Shown here: positions 1-7,775 of the stretch, piece by piece | Layout: every line of letters starts with the position of its first letter | Position numbering within the stretch: position 1 is the stretch's first letter | Assembly (NCBI GenBank): GCA_041494275.1 | Contig: JBGQAM010000010.1 | Span: forward strand, 1 to 34,005 | DNA length: 34,005 bases | Source: COMBO-56-21 sp041494275 | GTDB taxonomy: Archaea; Thermoplasmatota; Thermoplasmata; UBA10834 | Direction: 5' to 3' | Position numbers and translations under genes: made by a program | The notes under the pieces: model-generated | The model's database searches: none | Seen by the model: only the letters and a program-made list of their open reading frames with translations | Told to the model about the DNA's origin: nothing

Positions 1-345
1 ATAGGATTCCTCGTGGGCAGCTTCGGCATCGGTGGAGGTGTAGTGAGTGTCCCTCTAATCATTTACGTCTTCAGATTCGAGGCTAGGAAGGCCATTGGTA
101 CCTCAGCCCTTCTCGGGTCCATTCTCACACCCGCCGCGGTACTCGTCTACATATTGACCGCAGAGGAAGGGGTGGTGTTTCACTATCAGCTGGCTCTTGT
201 GCTCACCCCGATAGTCCTCGTAATGGCTATCATCGGCTCGACTTGGGGTTTGCAGAAACTCAAGACGCCAGTCGTCAAGACGATCTTCACCTGCGGCGTG
301 TACCTCGCGGCGTCGGCGATGATCTACAGCCTTCTGTTCCAATGA
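1..345 (+). CDS. TSUP (TauE/SafE) family membrane permease, C-terminal half, partial
   Basis: The reading frame is already open at base 1 and ends with TGA at 343-345, so the N-terminal part lies outside the window. The visible 114 residues begin with IGFLVGSFGIGGG followed by VSVPLI, the glycine-rich signature that starts each half of TauE/SafE (sulfite exporter/TSUP) permeases. Since only about 110 residues follow, this should be the second half. Three or four hydrophobic segments follow, the last one ending at the C-terminus. The family moves sulfur-containing or other organic anions across the cytoplasmic membrane; the substrate cannot be told here. The gene converges on the oligopeptidase gene with a 29-base gap. 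The family call is fairly secure; no transport direction or substrate is claimed. Confidence 0.8.
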   Translation: MGFLVGSFGIGGGVVSVPLIIYVFRFEARKAIGTSALLGSILTPAAVLVYILTAEEGVVFHYQLALVLTPIVLVMAIIGSTWGLQKLKTPVVKTIFTCGVYLAASAMIYSLLFQ

Positions 346-374
346 GATTCTGTGACCAGGGTCGACTGCGAATC

Positions 375-2456
375 CTACTCTCTCATGCCCAATCGGTCCA
401 GAATGAACGCATACATGAATGCGAAGTACTTGAGGTGGTCGTATCTTCCAGAGGCCCCTGAATGCCCCTCCACGATTCCAGTCTTCAGGAGTATGGTGTT
501 GTAGTCGGTCTTCATTTCCCTCAGCTTCGCTGCCCACTTGACTGGCTCCCAGTACGGTACCCTGATGTCGTTTAGGCTCGCTGTGATCAGCATGTTCGGA
601 TAGGCTTTGCGCTCGATATTGTCGTATGGGGAGTATGTCTTGATGTAGTCATACTCTTGCTTGATCGCCGGGTTGCCCCACTCCTCGAATTCGCCAACGG
701 TCTGGGGGATGGATGGGTCGAGCATGGTCGTCACCGCGTCCACGAAAGGCACCTCCGCTACAACGACCTTGAACAGATCCGGGCGCATGTTCGTGACGGC
801 ACCCATCAGAAGCCCTCCCGCGCTTCTGCCTCTAATCGTCAGCCTGTCAGTCGATGTGTACCTCTCGGCAATCAGGTGCTCGGCGCACGCGATGAAATCA
901 GTGAAAGTGTTGATCTTCTTGAGCATTCGGCCATCCTCGTGCCACCGCCTCCCGAGCTCTCCGCCACCCCGTATGTGCGCGTGCGCGCACACGAAACCTC
1001 TCTCGAGGAGCGGGATCAGCATGGAGTTGAACGTGTTGTAGGTGGCCCACTCGAACGTGGCGTACGCCCCGTATCCGTAGAGATAGGTCGGGTTCCTTCC
1101 TTCCTTCTTCAAGTCGTTCTTGTGGACGAGGGTTATGAGCACGTTCTTGCCGTCTTTGGCCTTCGCGAAGACCCGTTCCTGATGGTACATCGACGGGTCG
1201 TATCCCGGGAACTTGTCCTGCTTCTTCAGCTCGAGCTTCTTGGTCCTCAGATCATAGGAATATATCGTGTCGGGCGTCACCATCGAGAAGTACTTGATCC
1301 AGAGCTCCTCAGACTCGGGGTCGGGGTTCTCGAGGGGGTATGCCATGAATATCTCCTCGGGGAAGTCGATGTAGTGCGAACTCTTGTCCTTCAAGTTGAG
1401 GACCCGAATCCTCCCCTGACCGTTCTCGCGCTCGAATATGACGATGTGCCCCTTGAAGACCTCAACGAACGGGTGGGGGTCGCTCACGTCGATCGACACG
1501 CGCTCTCTGTGAGGGATGAACTCCTTCCAGTTCTTCGCGGCCGGATCCGATTCCGGGGCTTCCATTATCTTGAAGTTGACCGCGTTCTCGTTCGTGATGA
1601 TGAAGAACTTGTCCTCATGATGGATTGCGAAGTAGACCATCCTGTGCTTTCTGGCCCTCATTATCTTGAAACCGTCCTTGGGGCGGTCCGCGCGGATGTA
1701 GTGTACCTCGGAAGTTGTTGCGCTCTCGACCGTGATCAGTATGTACTTCCTCGTCTTGGTCTTCGAGAGCACGAGGTAGTAGAACGCAGGATCCTTCTCG
1801 TGGAACACCTCCACATCCACCTTGGGATCGGTTCCCAAGAGATGCCTGAAGACTTTGTACGCCCTGGCGGCATTGTCCATGGTCGAGTAGAATATGGTCT
1901 TGTTGTCGTTCGCCCATTCCATTTCAGACGTGTTCGGTATCTGCTCTTCGAGCAACTCTCCCGTTCCGAGGTCTTTCACGTATAGTGTATTCCTTTCAGA
2001 GCCGTTGGTGTCCGCAAGATAGGCGAGCATCCTATGGTCAGGGCTGACCTTGTGCATGTTGACGGTGAAGAATACGCTCTCCATGGCGATCTCGTTCTCG
2101 TCCAGGATCACTTCCTCTTCGGCATCGATAGCGCCCTTCTTCCTGCAGTGAATCGGATACTGCTTTCCCTTTTCCGTGCGCGTGTAGTAGTAATAATCGT
2201 CCATCTTCTGCGGGACGGAGATGTCCGTCTCGATCATTCGGCTCTTGAGTTCCTCTAAAAGCTTCTTCTTGAGCGGCTCAGTGTGCTTCGTCGCTTCATC
2301 GGCGTAGCCATTCTCGGCCTCGATGTACTCGATGACTCCTGGGTTCGCCCTGTCCCTCAGCCAAAAGTAGTTGTCAACGCGAACATCGCCATGTGCCACG
2401 AGTTTCTTCGGCACCTTCCTCGCGACTGGCGGGGTTGGCATGTGCTCCCTGTCCAT
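375..2456 (-). CDS. Oligopeptidase B-like serine peptidase (prolyl oligopeptidase family S9A)
   Basis: A full-length 693-residue cytosolic peptidase with no signal peptide. The N-terminal two thirds form the beta-propeller region (DNYFWLRD near residue 30 is typical of the family) and the C-terminal third the alpha/beta-hydrolase domain. The nucleophile is Ser545 in GRSAGG, with Asp630 in NDIRVPYW and His665 in EGHSG. The Ser-Asp and Asp-His spacings match those I recall for E. coli oligopeptidase B. That enzyme cuts short peptides after basic residues and cannot reach folded proteins, so the likely role is clearing intracellular peptides. The ATG at 2456 follows a TATA-like box (2481-2488) at a distance fitting a leaderless transcript. 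A second ATG at 2441 has GGGAG just before it, and cannot be excluded. The exact cleavage specificity (basic versus proline) is inferred from family resemblance. Confidence 0.93.
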   Translation of the reverse strand: MDREHMPTPPVARKVPKKLVAHGDVRVDNYFWLRDRANPGVIEYIEAENGYADEATKHTEPLKKKLLEELKSRMIETDISVPQKMDDYYYYTRTEKGKQYPIHCRKKGAIDAEEEVILDENEIAMESVFFTVNMHKVSPDHRMLAYLADTNGSERNTLYVKDLGTGELLEEQIPNTSEMEWANDNKTIFYSTMDNAARAYKVFRHLLGTDPKVDVEVFHEKDPAFYYLVLSKTKTRKYILITVESATTSEVHYIRADRPKDGFKIMRARKHRMVYFAIHHEDKFFIITNENAVNFKIMEAPESDPAAKNWKEFIPHRERVSIDVSDPHPFVEVFKGHIVIFERENGQGRIRVLNLKDKSSHYIDFPEEIFMAYPLENPDPESEELWIKYFSMVTPDTIYSYDLRTKKLELKKQDKFPGYDPSMYHQERVFAKAKDGKNVLITLVHKNDLKKEGRNPTYLYGYGAYATFEWATYNTFNSMLIPLLERGFVCAHAHIRGGGELGRRWHEDGRMLKKINTFTDFIACAEHLIAERYTSTDRLTIRGRSAGGLLMGAVTNMRPDLFKVVVAEVPFVDAVTTMLDPSIPQTVGEFEEWGNPAIKQEYDYIKTYSPYDNIERKAYPNMLITASLNDIRVPYWEPVKWAAKLREMKTDYNTILLKTGIVEGHSGASGRYDHLKYFAFMYAFILDRLGMRE

Positions 2457-2480
2457 TGTCAGAGGTGATGGCCGAGCCAG

Positions 2481-2488
2481 TAATAAAA
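2481..2488 (-). promoter_or_regulatory. TATA-like box for the oligopeptidase gene
   Basis: On the minus strand this reads TTTTATTA, a good archaeal TATA-like element. Its centre lies about 29 bases before the ATG at 2456, which would put transcription start almost on the start codon and imply a leaderless mRNA. Seen by eye only; there is no experimental support. Confidence 0.5.
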
Positions 2489-2502
2489 CAATCGCTGGCG
2501 GC

Positions 2503-2922
2503 TCATTTCTTTCCTTTCTTCGCGGATGTCCTGGTCTTTTCGGCCTTCTTTGCCGATTTCAACTCCCGTTCGATGACAGGCACGAGTCGCTCAAGTTTGT
2601 TCTTTGGGACGAAATCGCACGCGCCTTCCTTGATGACTGACTGAGCTAGCTTCTCATCCATCCATCCAGAGACGACTATGAAGGGGGTTTCGACCATGGA
2701 CTCCCTCACTATGTGCAGCGCTTCCGGGGCGCAAATCCTCGGCATGGCGTGGTCCGATAGAATTACGTCCCACTCTCTCCTCCGGAGAGCGTCCTTGATC
2801 GTGTCAATGCTGTCGCATCGCTCATAGTCAACTTCATATCCACCGTGCCGGAGCTCGTGGACGATCAGCATGGCGTCGTCTTCCGAATCCTCAATCAACA
2901 GCACATTCAGAGATTTTGCCAT
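2503..2922 (-). CDS. Stand-alone response regulator receiver (CheY-like) with a lysine-rich tail
   Basis: This is a 139-residue protein made of one receiver domain (about residues 5-122). The acidic pocket is Glu11-Asp12, the phosphoacceptor is Asp57 in ILSDHAMP, and the conserved switch residues are Ser85 (VVSG) and Lys107 (VPKNK). There is no output domain; instead the last 17 residues are a basic tail rich in Lys, which might bind nucleic acid or a partner. The start at 2922 is decided by a strong Shine-Dalgarno sequence, GGAGGGAGATGA, directly before the ATG. No histidine kinase is encoded in the window, so the cognate kinase must lie elsewhere. It is 46 bases upstream of the oligopeptidase on the same strand, but that gene has its own TATA-like box. 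The target is unknown. Confidence 0.9.
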   Translation of the reverse strand: MAKSLNVLLIEDSEDDAMLIVHELRHGGYEVDYERCDSIDTIKDALRRREWDVILSDHAMPRICAPEALHIVRESMVETPFIVVSGWMDEKLAQSVIKEGACDFVPKNKLERLVPVIERELKSAKKAEKTRTSAKKGKK

Positions 2923-3268
2923 TCATCTCCCTCCATTCTGGACGACAGGTCCTCTGACTTTCTGTCAGCATTCCCCAAATTGCTGGACTATGGACGGCTA
3001 GCTGCTCGAGGTCTGCATGTTGTCGAACATCGCCTTTGGCCTCGAACCTGTGCCCGTTCAGGGGTCCAGCCCCTCTCTGGGGCAGGTAAGAATGACGGTT
3101 GGTATTAACTTTGTTGGTTCAGAGTCCAGCGCCATTGCCAGGACTGAGAAACCGGCCCTCTTCCGTCAGAGGATCCAAAGGTCCTTTCCGAGGCTCGTCG
3201 ACATACTGGTGGATATGGCACGCGTTATTTACCCCACAAGCCATTTCGGGGTTCCAGGCAGGTTCGAG
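2923..3268. other. Divergent intergenic region between the response regulator and the MgtA-type ATPase
   Basis: A 346-base stretch with no convincing gene. An open frame in phase with the ATPase runs back to about 3017, but it lacks family similarity and a ribosome site, so it is treated as untranslated. The stretch contains a GC-rich hairpin at 3066-3086 (CC-A-GCCCC, loop TCTCT, GGGGC-A-GG), a TATA-like TATTAAC at 3104-3110 and a second TATA-like TTATTTA at 3225-3231. If the first box were used, the ATPase mRNA would carry a leader of roughly 140 bases, long enough to hold an RNA regulator. If the second were used, the leader would be very short. I recognise no known riboswitch. Confidence 0.4.
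3225..3231 (+). promoter_or_regulatory. Candidate TATA box for the P-type ATPase
   Basis: TTATTTA lies about 41 bases before the GTG at 3269. Archaeal transcription usually starts some 25 bases after such a box, which would leave a leader of about 15 bases. The box overlaps the reading frame that runs further upstream, which argues for the shorter protein. Confidence 0.4.
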
Positions 3269-5809
3269 GTGGAATCCACGAGTGCCGATGATACGCCGCA
3301 GTCGTTCTGGGGCTCACACCCGAATGATTTGCTGCGCAGCCTGGGAACGACCACAAAAGGCCTTACAAGCGATGAGGCGGGTCGGAGGCTGGAGACCTAC
3401 GGTTCGAACGTCCTCAGACCAAAGAGGAGAACAGATTCTCTGACCCTTCTCCTCCACCAGTTCAAGAGCCCCATCATAATCATATTGCTCATAGCTGCAG
3501 CGATTTCGTTCTTCCTTGCTGACCGAGCCGACGCGATCATAATACTGTCCATCGTTCTGGTTAGCGGGCTTCTCGGCTTCTGGCAGGAGAGGGGAGCGGC
3601 CAACGCGATCGCCCGCCTGCTCGAGATGGTCCAGATCAGTGCGCTCGTGCTCAGGGACGGTGCTCCCAGGTCCATTCCAATAGAAGATGTCGTCCCTGGG
3701 GACGTCATCTCTCTGTCCGCAGGCGACAGCATACCAGGGGACTGCCTTATCCTGGAGTCAAAGGACCTCTTCGTCGACGAGGCTTCGCTCACAGGAGAGA
3801 CCTACCCTGTGGAGAAGGTGGAGGGGATCGTCGAGCCTGAAGCCTCAATAGGCGCGCGCACGAACGCACTGTTCATGGGCACTCATGTCGTGAGCGGTAC
3901 TAGCACCTCGGTCGTTGTCAGGACTGGCAAGGCCACCGAGTTCGGAAAGGTCTCCGAGCGGCTCAGGCTCCGTCCTCCTGAAACCGAGTTCGAACGCGGC
4001 GTGAGGCGGTTCGGCTTCTTCCTGATGCAGATTACTCTCGTGCTTGTCATCGCGATATTCGCCATAAACGTGTACTTCAACAGGACTGTCCTCGATTCCT
4101 TTCTATTCTCGCTTGCACTGGCTGTCGGTTTGACGCCGCAGCTTCTCCCGGCTATCATCAGCATAAATCTCGCCCACGGGGCGAAAAGAATGGCACAGTC
4201 GAAGGTGATCGTGAAGCGCCTAGCATCAATCGAGAACTTCGGCAGTATGAACATACTCTGTTCTGACAAGACTGGCACCCTAACACAGGGGGTTGTCCAA
4301 GTCCATTCCGCCATCGGGATCAAAGGCCTCGAGGACAAGAAGGTCTTCATGTATGCCTACCTGAACTCGCGTTTTCAGTCGGGCTTCACGAACCCGATTG
4401 ACGAGGCCATTGTCCGCCACGCGAACTTCGATGACTTGAAGGCAACGAAATTGGACGAAGTGCCGTACGATTTCGTCAGGAAGCGCCTGAGCGTCCTCAT
4501 TGTGAAGGATGGGAAACACCTGATGGTCACAAAGGGCGCGTATCAGAGTGTCGTGAATGTATGCTCGAGGGTGGAGGACGCCGACGGCGTAGTCATGGGG
4601 CTGGAGGGCACGCGGTTAGGCATACAGCAGCGATTCGTTGACCTGAGCAGGAAGGGCTTCAGGATATTGGGCGTCGCCAAGAAGGACATAGGCGAGGAGA
4701 CACGGATTACCAAGGACTCAGAGCAAGATATGGTCTTCCTCGGGTTCCTGGTCCTCTATGACCCGCCAAAGCCGGGGCTCTCGGATACGATTAGAGAGTT
4801 GCAGAACCTGGGCGTTTCGCTCAAGGTGATAACCGGCGACAACCACATGGTCGCAACCTCGGTGATGCAGGAGGTCGGCGTCCGGGACCCAAGGATAATC
4901 ACAGGTCCTGAGCTAATGCACATGAGCGACGAGGCGCTGCTGGAACGAGTGGGCTCGGTCGACGTATTTGCGGAGGTTGAGCCGAACCAGAAGGAGCGGT
5001 TGATAGTCGCGCTAAAGAAGGCTGGGAACGTGGTCGGCTACATCGGTGACGGCATCAACGATGCCTCCGCGCTCCACGCGGCGGATGTGGGAATTTCAGT
5101 CGATAGCGCTGTCGATGTGGCGAAGGACGCAGCCGATATCGTCCTTCTTGAGAAGGATCTGGGCGTCCTGTTGCAGGGCGTTCGTGAGGGGAGGTCCACA
5201 TTCGCCAACACCCTGAAGTACGTCTTCATGGCGACCAGCGCGAACTTCGGGAACATGTTCAGCATGGCAGGCGCATCACTGTTCCTAACCTTTCTGCCAT
5301 TGCTCCCGAAGCAGGTGCTCCTCACCAATCTCATGACGGATTTCCCAGAAACCACGATTGCGAACGATAGCGTGGACCCGGAGCTTGTCTTGAAACCCAG
5401 ACGATGGGACATCAAGTTCATCCGGAGGTTCATGCTCGTTTTCGGCCTCATCAGTTCGGTCTTCGATTTCGTGACATTCGCAGTCCTTCTGTTCGTCCTA
5501 GGCACGACAACCAACCAGTTCAGAACGGGATGGTTCCTCGAGTCTGTCGTATCCGCCTCTGTGATAGTCCTCGTGATCCGAACCCGGCGCCCGTTCTTCA
5601 AGAGCAGGCCGGGGAAGTATCTCATGATTGCCACCGTGGCCGTCATTGCGGCGACGCTTGCTCTTCCATACGTGCTTCCGACCGGGCTGTTCAATTTCGA
5701 GCCACTGCCGATAGCGTTCATGCTAGTAATGGGCCTGATAGTTATGCTGTATGTCGTGGCAGCTGAGGTTGCCAAGAGGATGTTCTATCAGATATCCCGG
5801 AACATGTGA
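3269..5809 (+). CDS. mgtA: P-type ATPase of the Mg2+ importer (MgtA/MgtB) family
   Basis: An 846-residue cation-pumping ATPase of the P3B (MgtA/MgtB) class, which imports Mg2+ at low external magnesium using ATP. Landmarks, numbered from the GTG at 3269: an actuator domain with SLTGETYPVEK, the membrane motif AVGLTPQLLP (E. coli MgtA has a similar GLTPEMLP segment), the phosphorylated Asp333 in CSDKTGTLTQG, TGDN in the phosphorylation domain, and GDGINDA near 593-599. KVIVKRLASIENFG before the DKTGT site and the NTLKYVFMATSANFGNMFS segment are characteristic of MgtA rather than of Ca2+ or heavy-metal pumps. About ten membrane helices are expected. In-frame starts exist further upstream (3017, 3215); 3269 is preferred because a TATA-like box lies inside the longer frame, but this is uncertain. 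The gene heads a plus-strand run of four transport-related genes. Confidence 0.9.
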   Translation: MESTSADDTPQSFWGSHPNDLLRSLGTTTKGLTSDEAGRRLETYGSNVLRPKRRTDSLTLLLHQFKSPIIIILLIAAAISFFLADRADAIIILSIVLVSGLLGFWQERGAANAIARLLEMVQISALVLRDGAPRSIPIEDVVPGDVISLSAGDSIPGDCLILESKDLFVDEASLTGETYPVEKVEGIVEPEASIGARTNALFMGTHVVSGTSTSVVVRTGKATEFGKVSERLRLRPPETEFERGVRRFGFFLMQITLVLVIAIFAINVYFNRTVLDSFLFSLALAVGLTPQLLPAIISINLAHGAKRMAQSKVIVKRLASIENFGSMNILCSDKTGTLTQGVVQVHSAIGIKGLEDKKVFMYAYLNSRFQSGFTNPIDEAIVRHANFDDLKATKLDEVPYDFVRKRLSVLIVKDGKHLMVTKGAYQSVVNVCSRVEDADGVVMGLEGTRLGIQQRFVDLSRKGFRILGVAKKDIGEETRITKDSEQDMVFLGFLVLYDPPKPGLSDTIRELQNLGVSLKVITGDNHMVATSVMQEVGVRDPRIITGPELMHMSDEALLERVGSVDVFAEVEPNQKERLIVALKKAGNVVGYIGDGINDASALHAADVGISVDSAVDVAKDAADIVLLEKDLGVLLQGVREGRSTFANTLKYVFMATSANFGNMFSMAGASLFLTFLPLLPKQVLLTNLMTDFPETTIANDSVDPELVLKPRRWDIKFIRRFMLVFGLISSVFDFVTFAVLLFVLGTTTNQFRTGWFLESVVSASVIVLVIRTRRPFFKSRPGKYLMIATVAVIAATLALPYVLPTGLFNFEPLPIAFMLVMGLIVMLYVVAAEVAKRMFYQISRNM

Positions 5810-5878
5810 TCCTGTCCCGCCCGCGGGCAAGAATTGATATCCAGAAGGGGCAATCGGTCGCCTTGGTTCCTGAACACG

Positions 5879-7285
5879 GTGAGATGCTTGGATGACGAGA
5901 GGGAGAAGAGGTCTGCACTGCTACTTGCCGTGCTTAGCGCGTTCTTGACTCCCTTCATGGCATCGTCCATCAACGTGGCATTGCCTTCAATCTCAGATGA
6001 GCTCTCCATTAGCGCGGTTCTTCTCAGCTGGGTCGCGACGTCGTATCTATTGGCTGCAGCGATCTTCCTCTTGCCGTTCGGAAGGCTTGCAGACATCCAC
6101 GGTCGGAAGAAGGTGTTCCTCTACGGCATGTGGGTCTTCAGCACCGCTTCGATCATGTGCGCTCTCGCTCCGTCATCAACGTTGCTTATCGGATTCAGGT
6201 TCGTACAGGGATTCGGCAGCGCGATGATGTTCGGGACTTCGATAGCCATTCTCACCTCGGTCTACCCTCCCAAGGATAGGGGCAGGGTGCTGGGACTCAG
6301 CACAGCGGTTGTCTACGTGGGCCTCTCCTCAGGGCCTTTCCTCGGAGGCATCCTGACCGAATTTCTCGGCTGGAGAAGCTTGTTCGTCGTGCTGATACCG
6401 CTCTGTGCGGCCATTCTCTGGGTCGGCTACCGGCGGCTCGAGGGGGAGTGGGCGGGATCAAGGGGGGAGAGTTTCGACGTATCGGGGTCGGCAATATACG
6501 CGGTCTCATTGACCGCGGTCATATTGGGGTTCTCTTTCCTACCTGACATCCTCGGCGCGTTCGTTTCTCTTGCGGGTGTTGCAGGGATCGCTGTCTTCGC
6601 TTCATGGGAGGTGAGGCAGACTCACCCCGTTCTGGACATCAAGTTGTTCAGGGACAACAGAGCATTTGCATTCTCCAACATTGCAGCGCTAATAAATTAC
6701 AGCGCCACATTCGCAGTCACCTTCCTGATGTCCTTGTACCTCTACTACGTGAAGGAGTTTTCCGTTGACAAGGTGGGTATCATACTAGTCTCGCAACCAG
6801 TCGTCATGGCTGCCTTCTCGCCGGTTGCTGGAAGGCTGTCGGACGTGATCGAACCGCGGATCATATCCTCCGTTGGGATGGCGATATCAACCGTCGGCCT
6901 GATCTTTCTCTCCTTGATGAACGAAGGGACAAGCGTCTGGATCGTGGTCGGCTCTCTTGCCTTCCTCGGATTTGGTTTCGCTCTGTTCTCGTCGCCGAAC
7001 ACAAACGCAATCATGAGCTCAGTCGACAGGAAACACTACGGTGTGGCATCCTCATCCGTCGGCACGATGCGTCTCGTGGGCCAAGTGCTGAGCATCGGCA
7101 TCGCTACTCTGTTCATTGCATTGTATGTCGGCAATACCGATCTGAGCCACCAGCTCTCTGCGGAGTTCCTCAAGAGCTACAAAGTGGCATTCAGCACCTT
7201 CGCGGTGATGTGCTTTGTCGGCATATTTGCCTCATTGGCGAGAGGCAAGGTTAGAGGGGAGGCGAAAGGCCCGTCGTCAACCTAG
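5879..7285 (+). CDS. MFS transporter, DHA2 (EmrB/QacA-like) drug:H+ antiporter family
   Basis: A membrane protein of 468 residues with roughly 14 hydrophobic helices, typical of the DHA2 branch of the major facilitator superfamily, which exports drugs or metabolites in exchange for protons. The first helix region contains the family-like PFMASSINVALPSI, and the loop between helices 2 and 3 carries motif A, GRLADIHGRKK. The motif-C-like stretch GLSSGPFLGGIL follows in helix 5. The start is unclear: GTG at 5879 or TTG at 5888 (GGTGAG lies just before the latter). Both leave the same first helix. It follows the MgtA-like gene by 69 bases and may be co-transcribed. The substrate cannot be predicted. 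Confidence 0.88.
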   Translation: MRCLDDEREKRSALLLAVLSAFLTPFMASSINVALPSISDELSISAVLLSWVATSYLLAAAIFLLPFGRLADIHGRKKVFLYGMWVFSTASIMCALAPSSTLLIGFRFVQGFGSAMMFGTSIAILTSVYPPKDRGRVLGLSTAVVYVGLSSGPFLGGILTEFLGWRSLFVVLIPLCAAILWVGYRRLEGEWAGSRGESFDVSGSAIYAVSLTAVILGFSFLPDILGAFVSLAGVAGIAVFASWEVRQTHPVLDIKLFRDNRAFAFSNIAALINYSATFAVTFLMSLYLYYVKEFSVDKVGIILVSQPVVMAAFSPVAGRLSDVIEPRIISSVGMAISTVGLIFLSLMNEGTSVWIVVGSLAFLGFGFALFSSPNTNAIMSSVDRKHYGVASSSVGTMRLVGQVLSIGIATLFIALYVGNTDLSHQLSAEFLKSYKVAFSTFAVMCFVGIFASLARGKVRGEAKGPSST

Positions 7286-7286
7286 C

Positions 7287-7294
7287 CTTTAATT
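7287..7294 (+). promoter_or_regulatory. TATA-like box for the ChrB-domain gene
   Basis: CTTTAATT sits immediately after the stop of the upstream MFS gene and about 45 bases before the ATG at 7335, which also has GGGGTGAT as a ribosome site. This suggests that the ChrB-MFS pair can be transcribed separately from the genes before it. Confidence 0.45.
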
Positions 7295-7334
7295 CCAGCA
7301 AGTCGTTCCTGAGGAAGTAGATGGGGTGATAACG

Positions 7335-7775
7335 ATGAATTGGATCACTCGCGAGAAGGCGCATGTAGACAGGATCGCTTGTCCATGGCTAATAAAGCGA
7401 TTCGTCGATCCGGATGCGGAGTTCTTGTTCGTGCCAGGAGATCAAGTGCTTCAGGCTGCGAAGGAGCAAAACGCGATTCCCTACGACGCCATGGGAGCGG
7501 AGCTAGGACATCACGGGGAGTTCTGCAGCTTCGATGCGATCGTCAAGAAGTACAAGCTGAAGGACCCTGCTCTGCTCGAGCTCGCAAAGATCGTTCGTGG
7601 AGCTGACACGGACCATCCCGAGCTCGCCCAGGAATCTGCGGGGCTCGATTCGGTCGCCACGGGCTTTCGGCTCATTTCTGATGATGATTTTGACAATATG
7701 GCAAAGCAGTGGCCAATGTATGACGCTCTATACGCATTCTGCAAATGGAAGCTCGAGCAAGAGAAGAAGACTTAG
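7335..7775 (+). CDS. ChrB-domain protein (chromate resistance protein family)
   Basis: A 146-residue soluble protein corresponding to the ChrB C-terminal domain alone. The signature region EKAHVDRIACPWLIKRFVD spans residues 7-25, and GHHGEFCSFDAI near residues 58-69 fits the conserved His/Cys part of the family. In bacteria, ChrB proteins accompany the chromate exporter ChrA and act in chromate sensing or resistance, but many stand-alone ChrB-domain proteins have no tested role. The ATG at 7335 has a good upstream GGGGTGAT. The stop codon overlaps the likely start of the next gene (TAGTG), so the two products are probably translated together. No ChrA permease is present; an MFS protein takes the expected transporter's place. 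Binding of an oxyanion or metal is an inference. Confidence 0.85.
   Translation: MNWITREKAHVDRIACPWLIKRFVDPDAEFLFVPGDQVLQAAKEQNAIPYDAMGAELGHHGEFCSFDAIVKKYKLKDPALLELAKIVRGADTDHPELAQESAGLDSVATGFRLISDDDFDNMAKQWPMYDALYAFCKWKLEQEKKT

Noticed and set aside
657..1985. Long plus-strand open frame opposite the oligopeptidase gene
   Set aside because: Its translation has no recognisable domain and it lies wholly opposite a strongly supported gene; high GC content makes such shadow frames long.
3017..3268. In-frame N-terminal extension of the MgtA-type ATPase (starts at 3017 and 3215)
   Set aside because: The extra residues show no family similarity, and a TATA-like box lies inside the stretch, so a start at 3269 is more likely.
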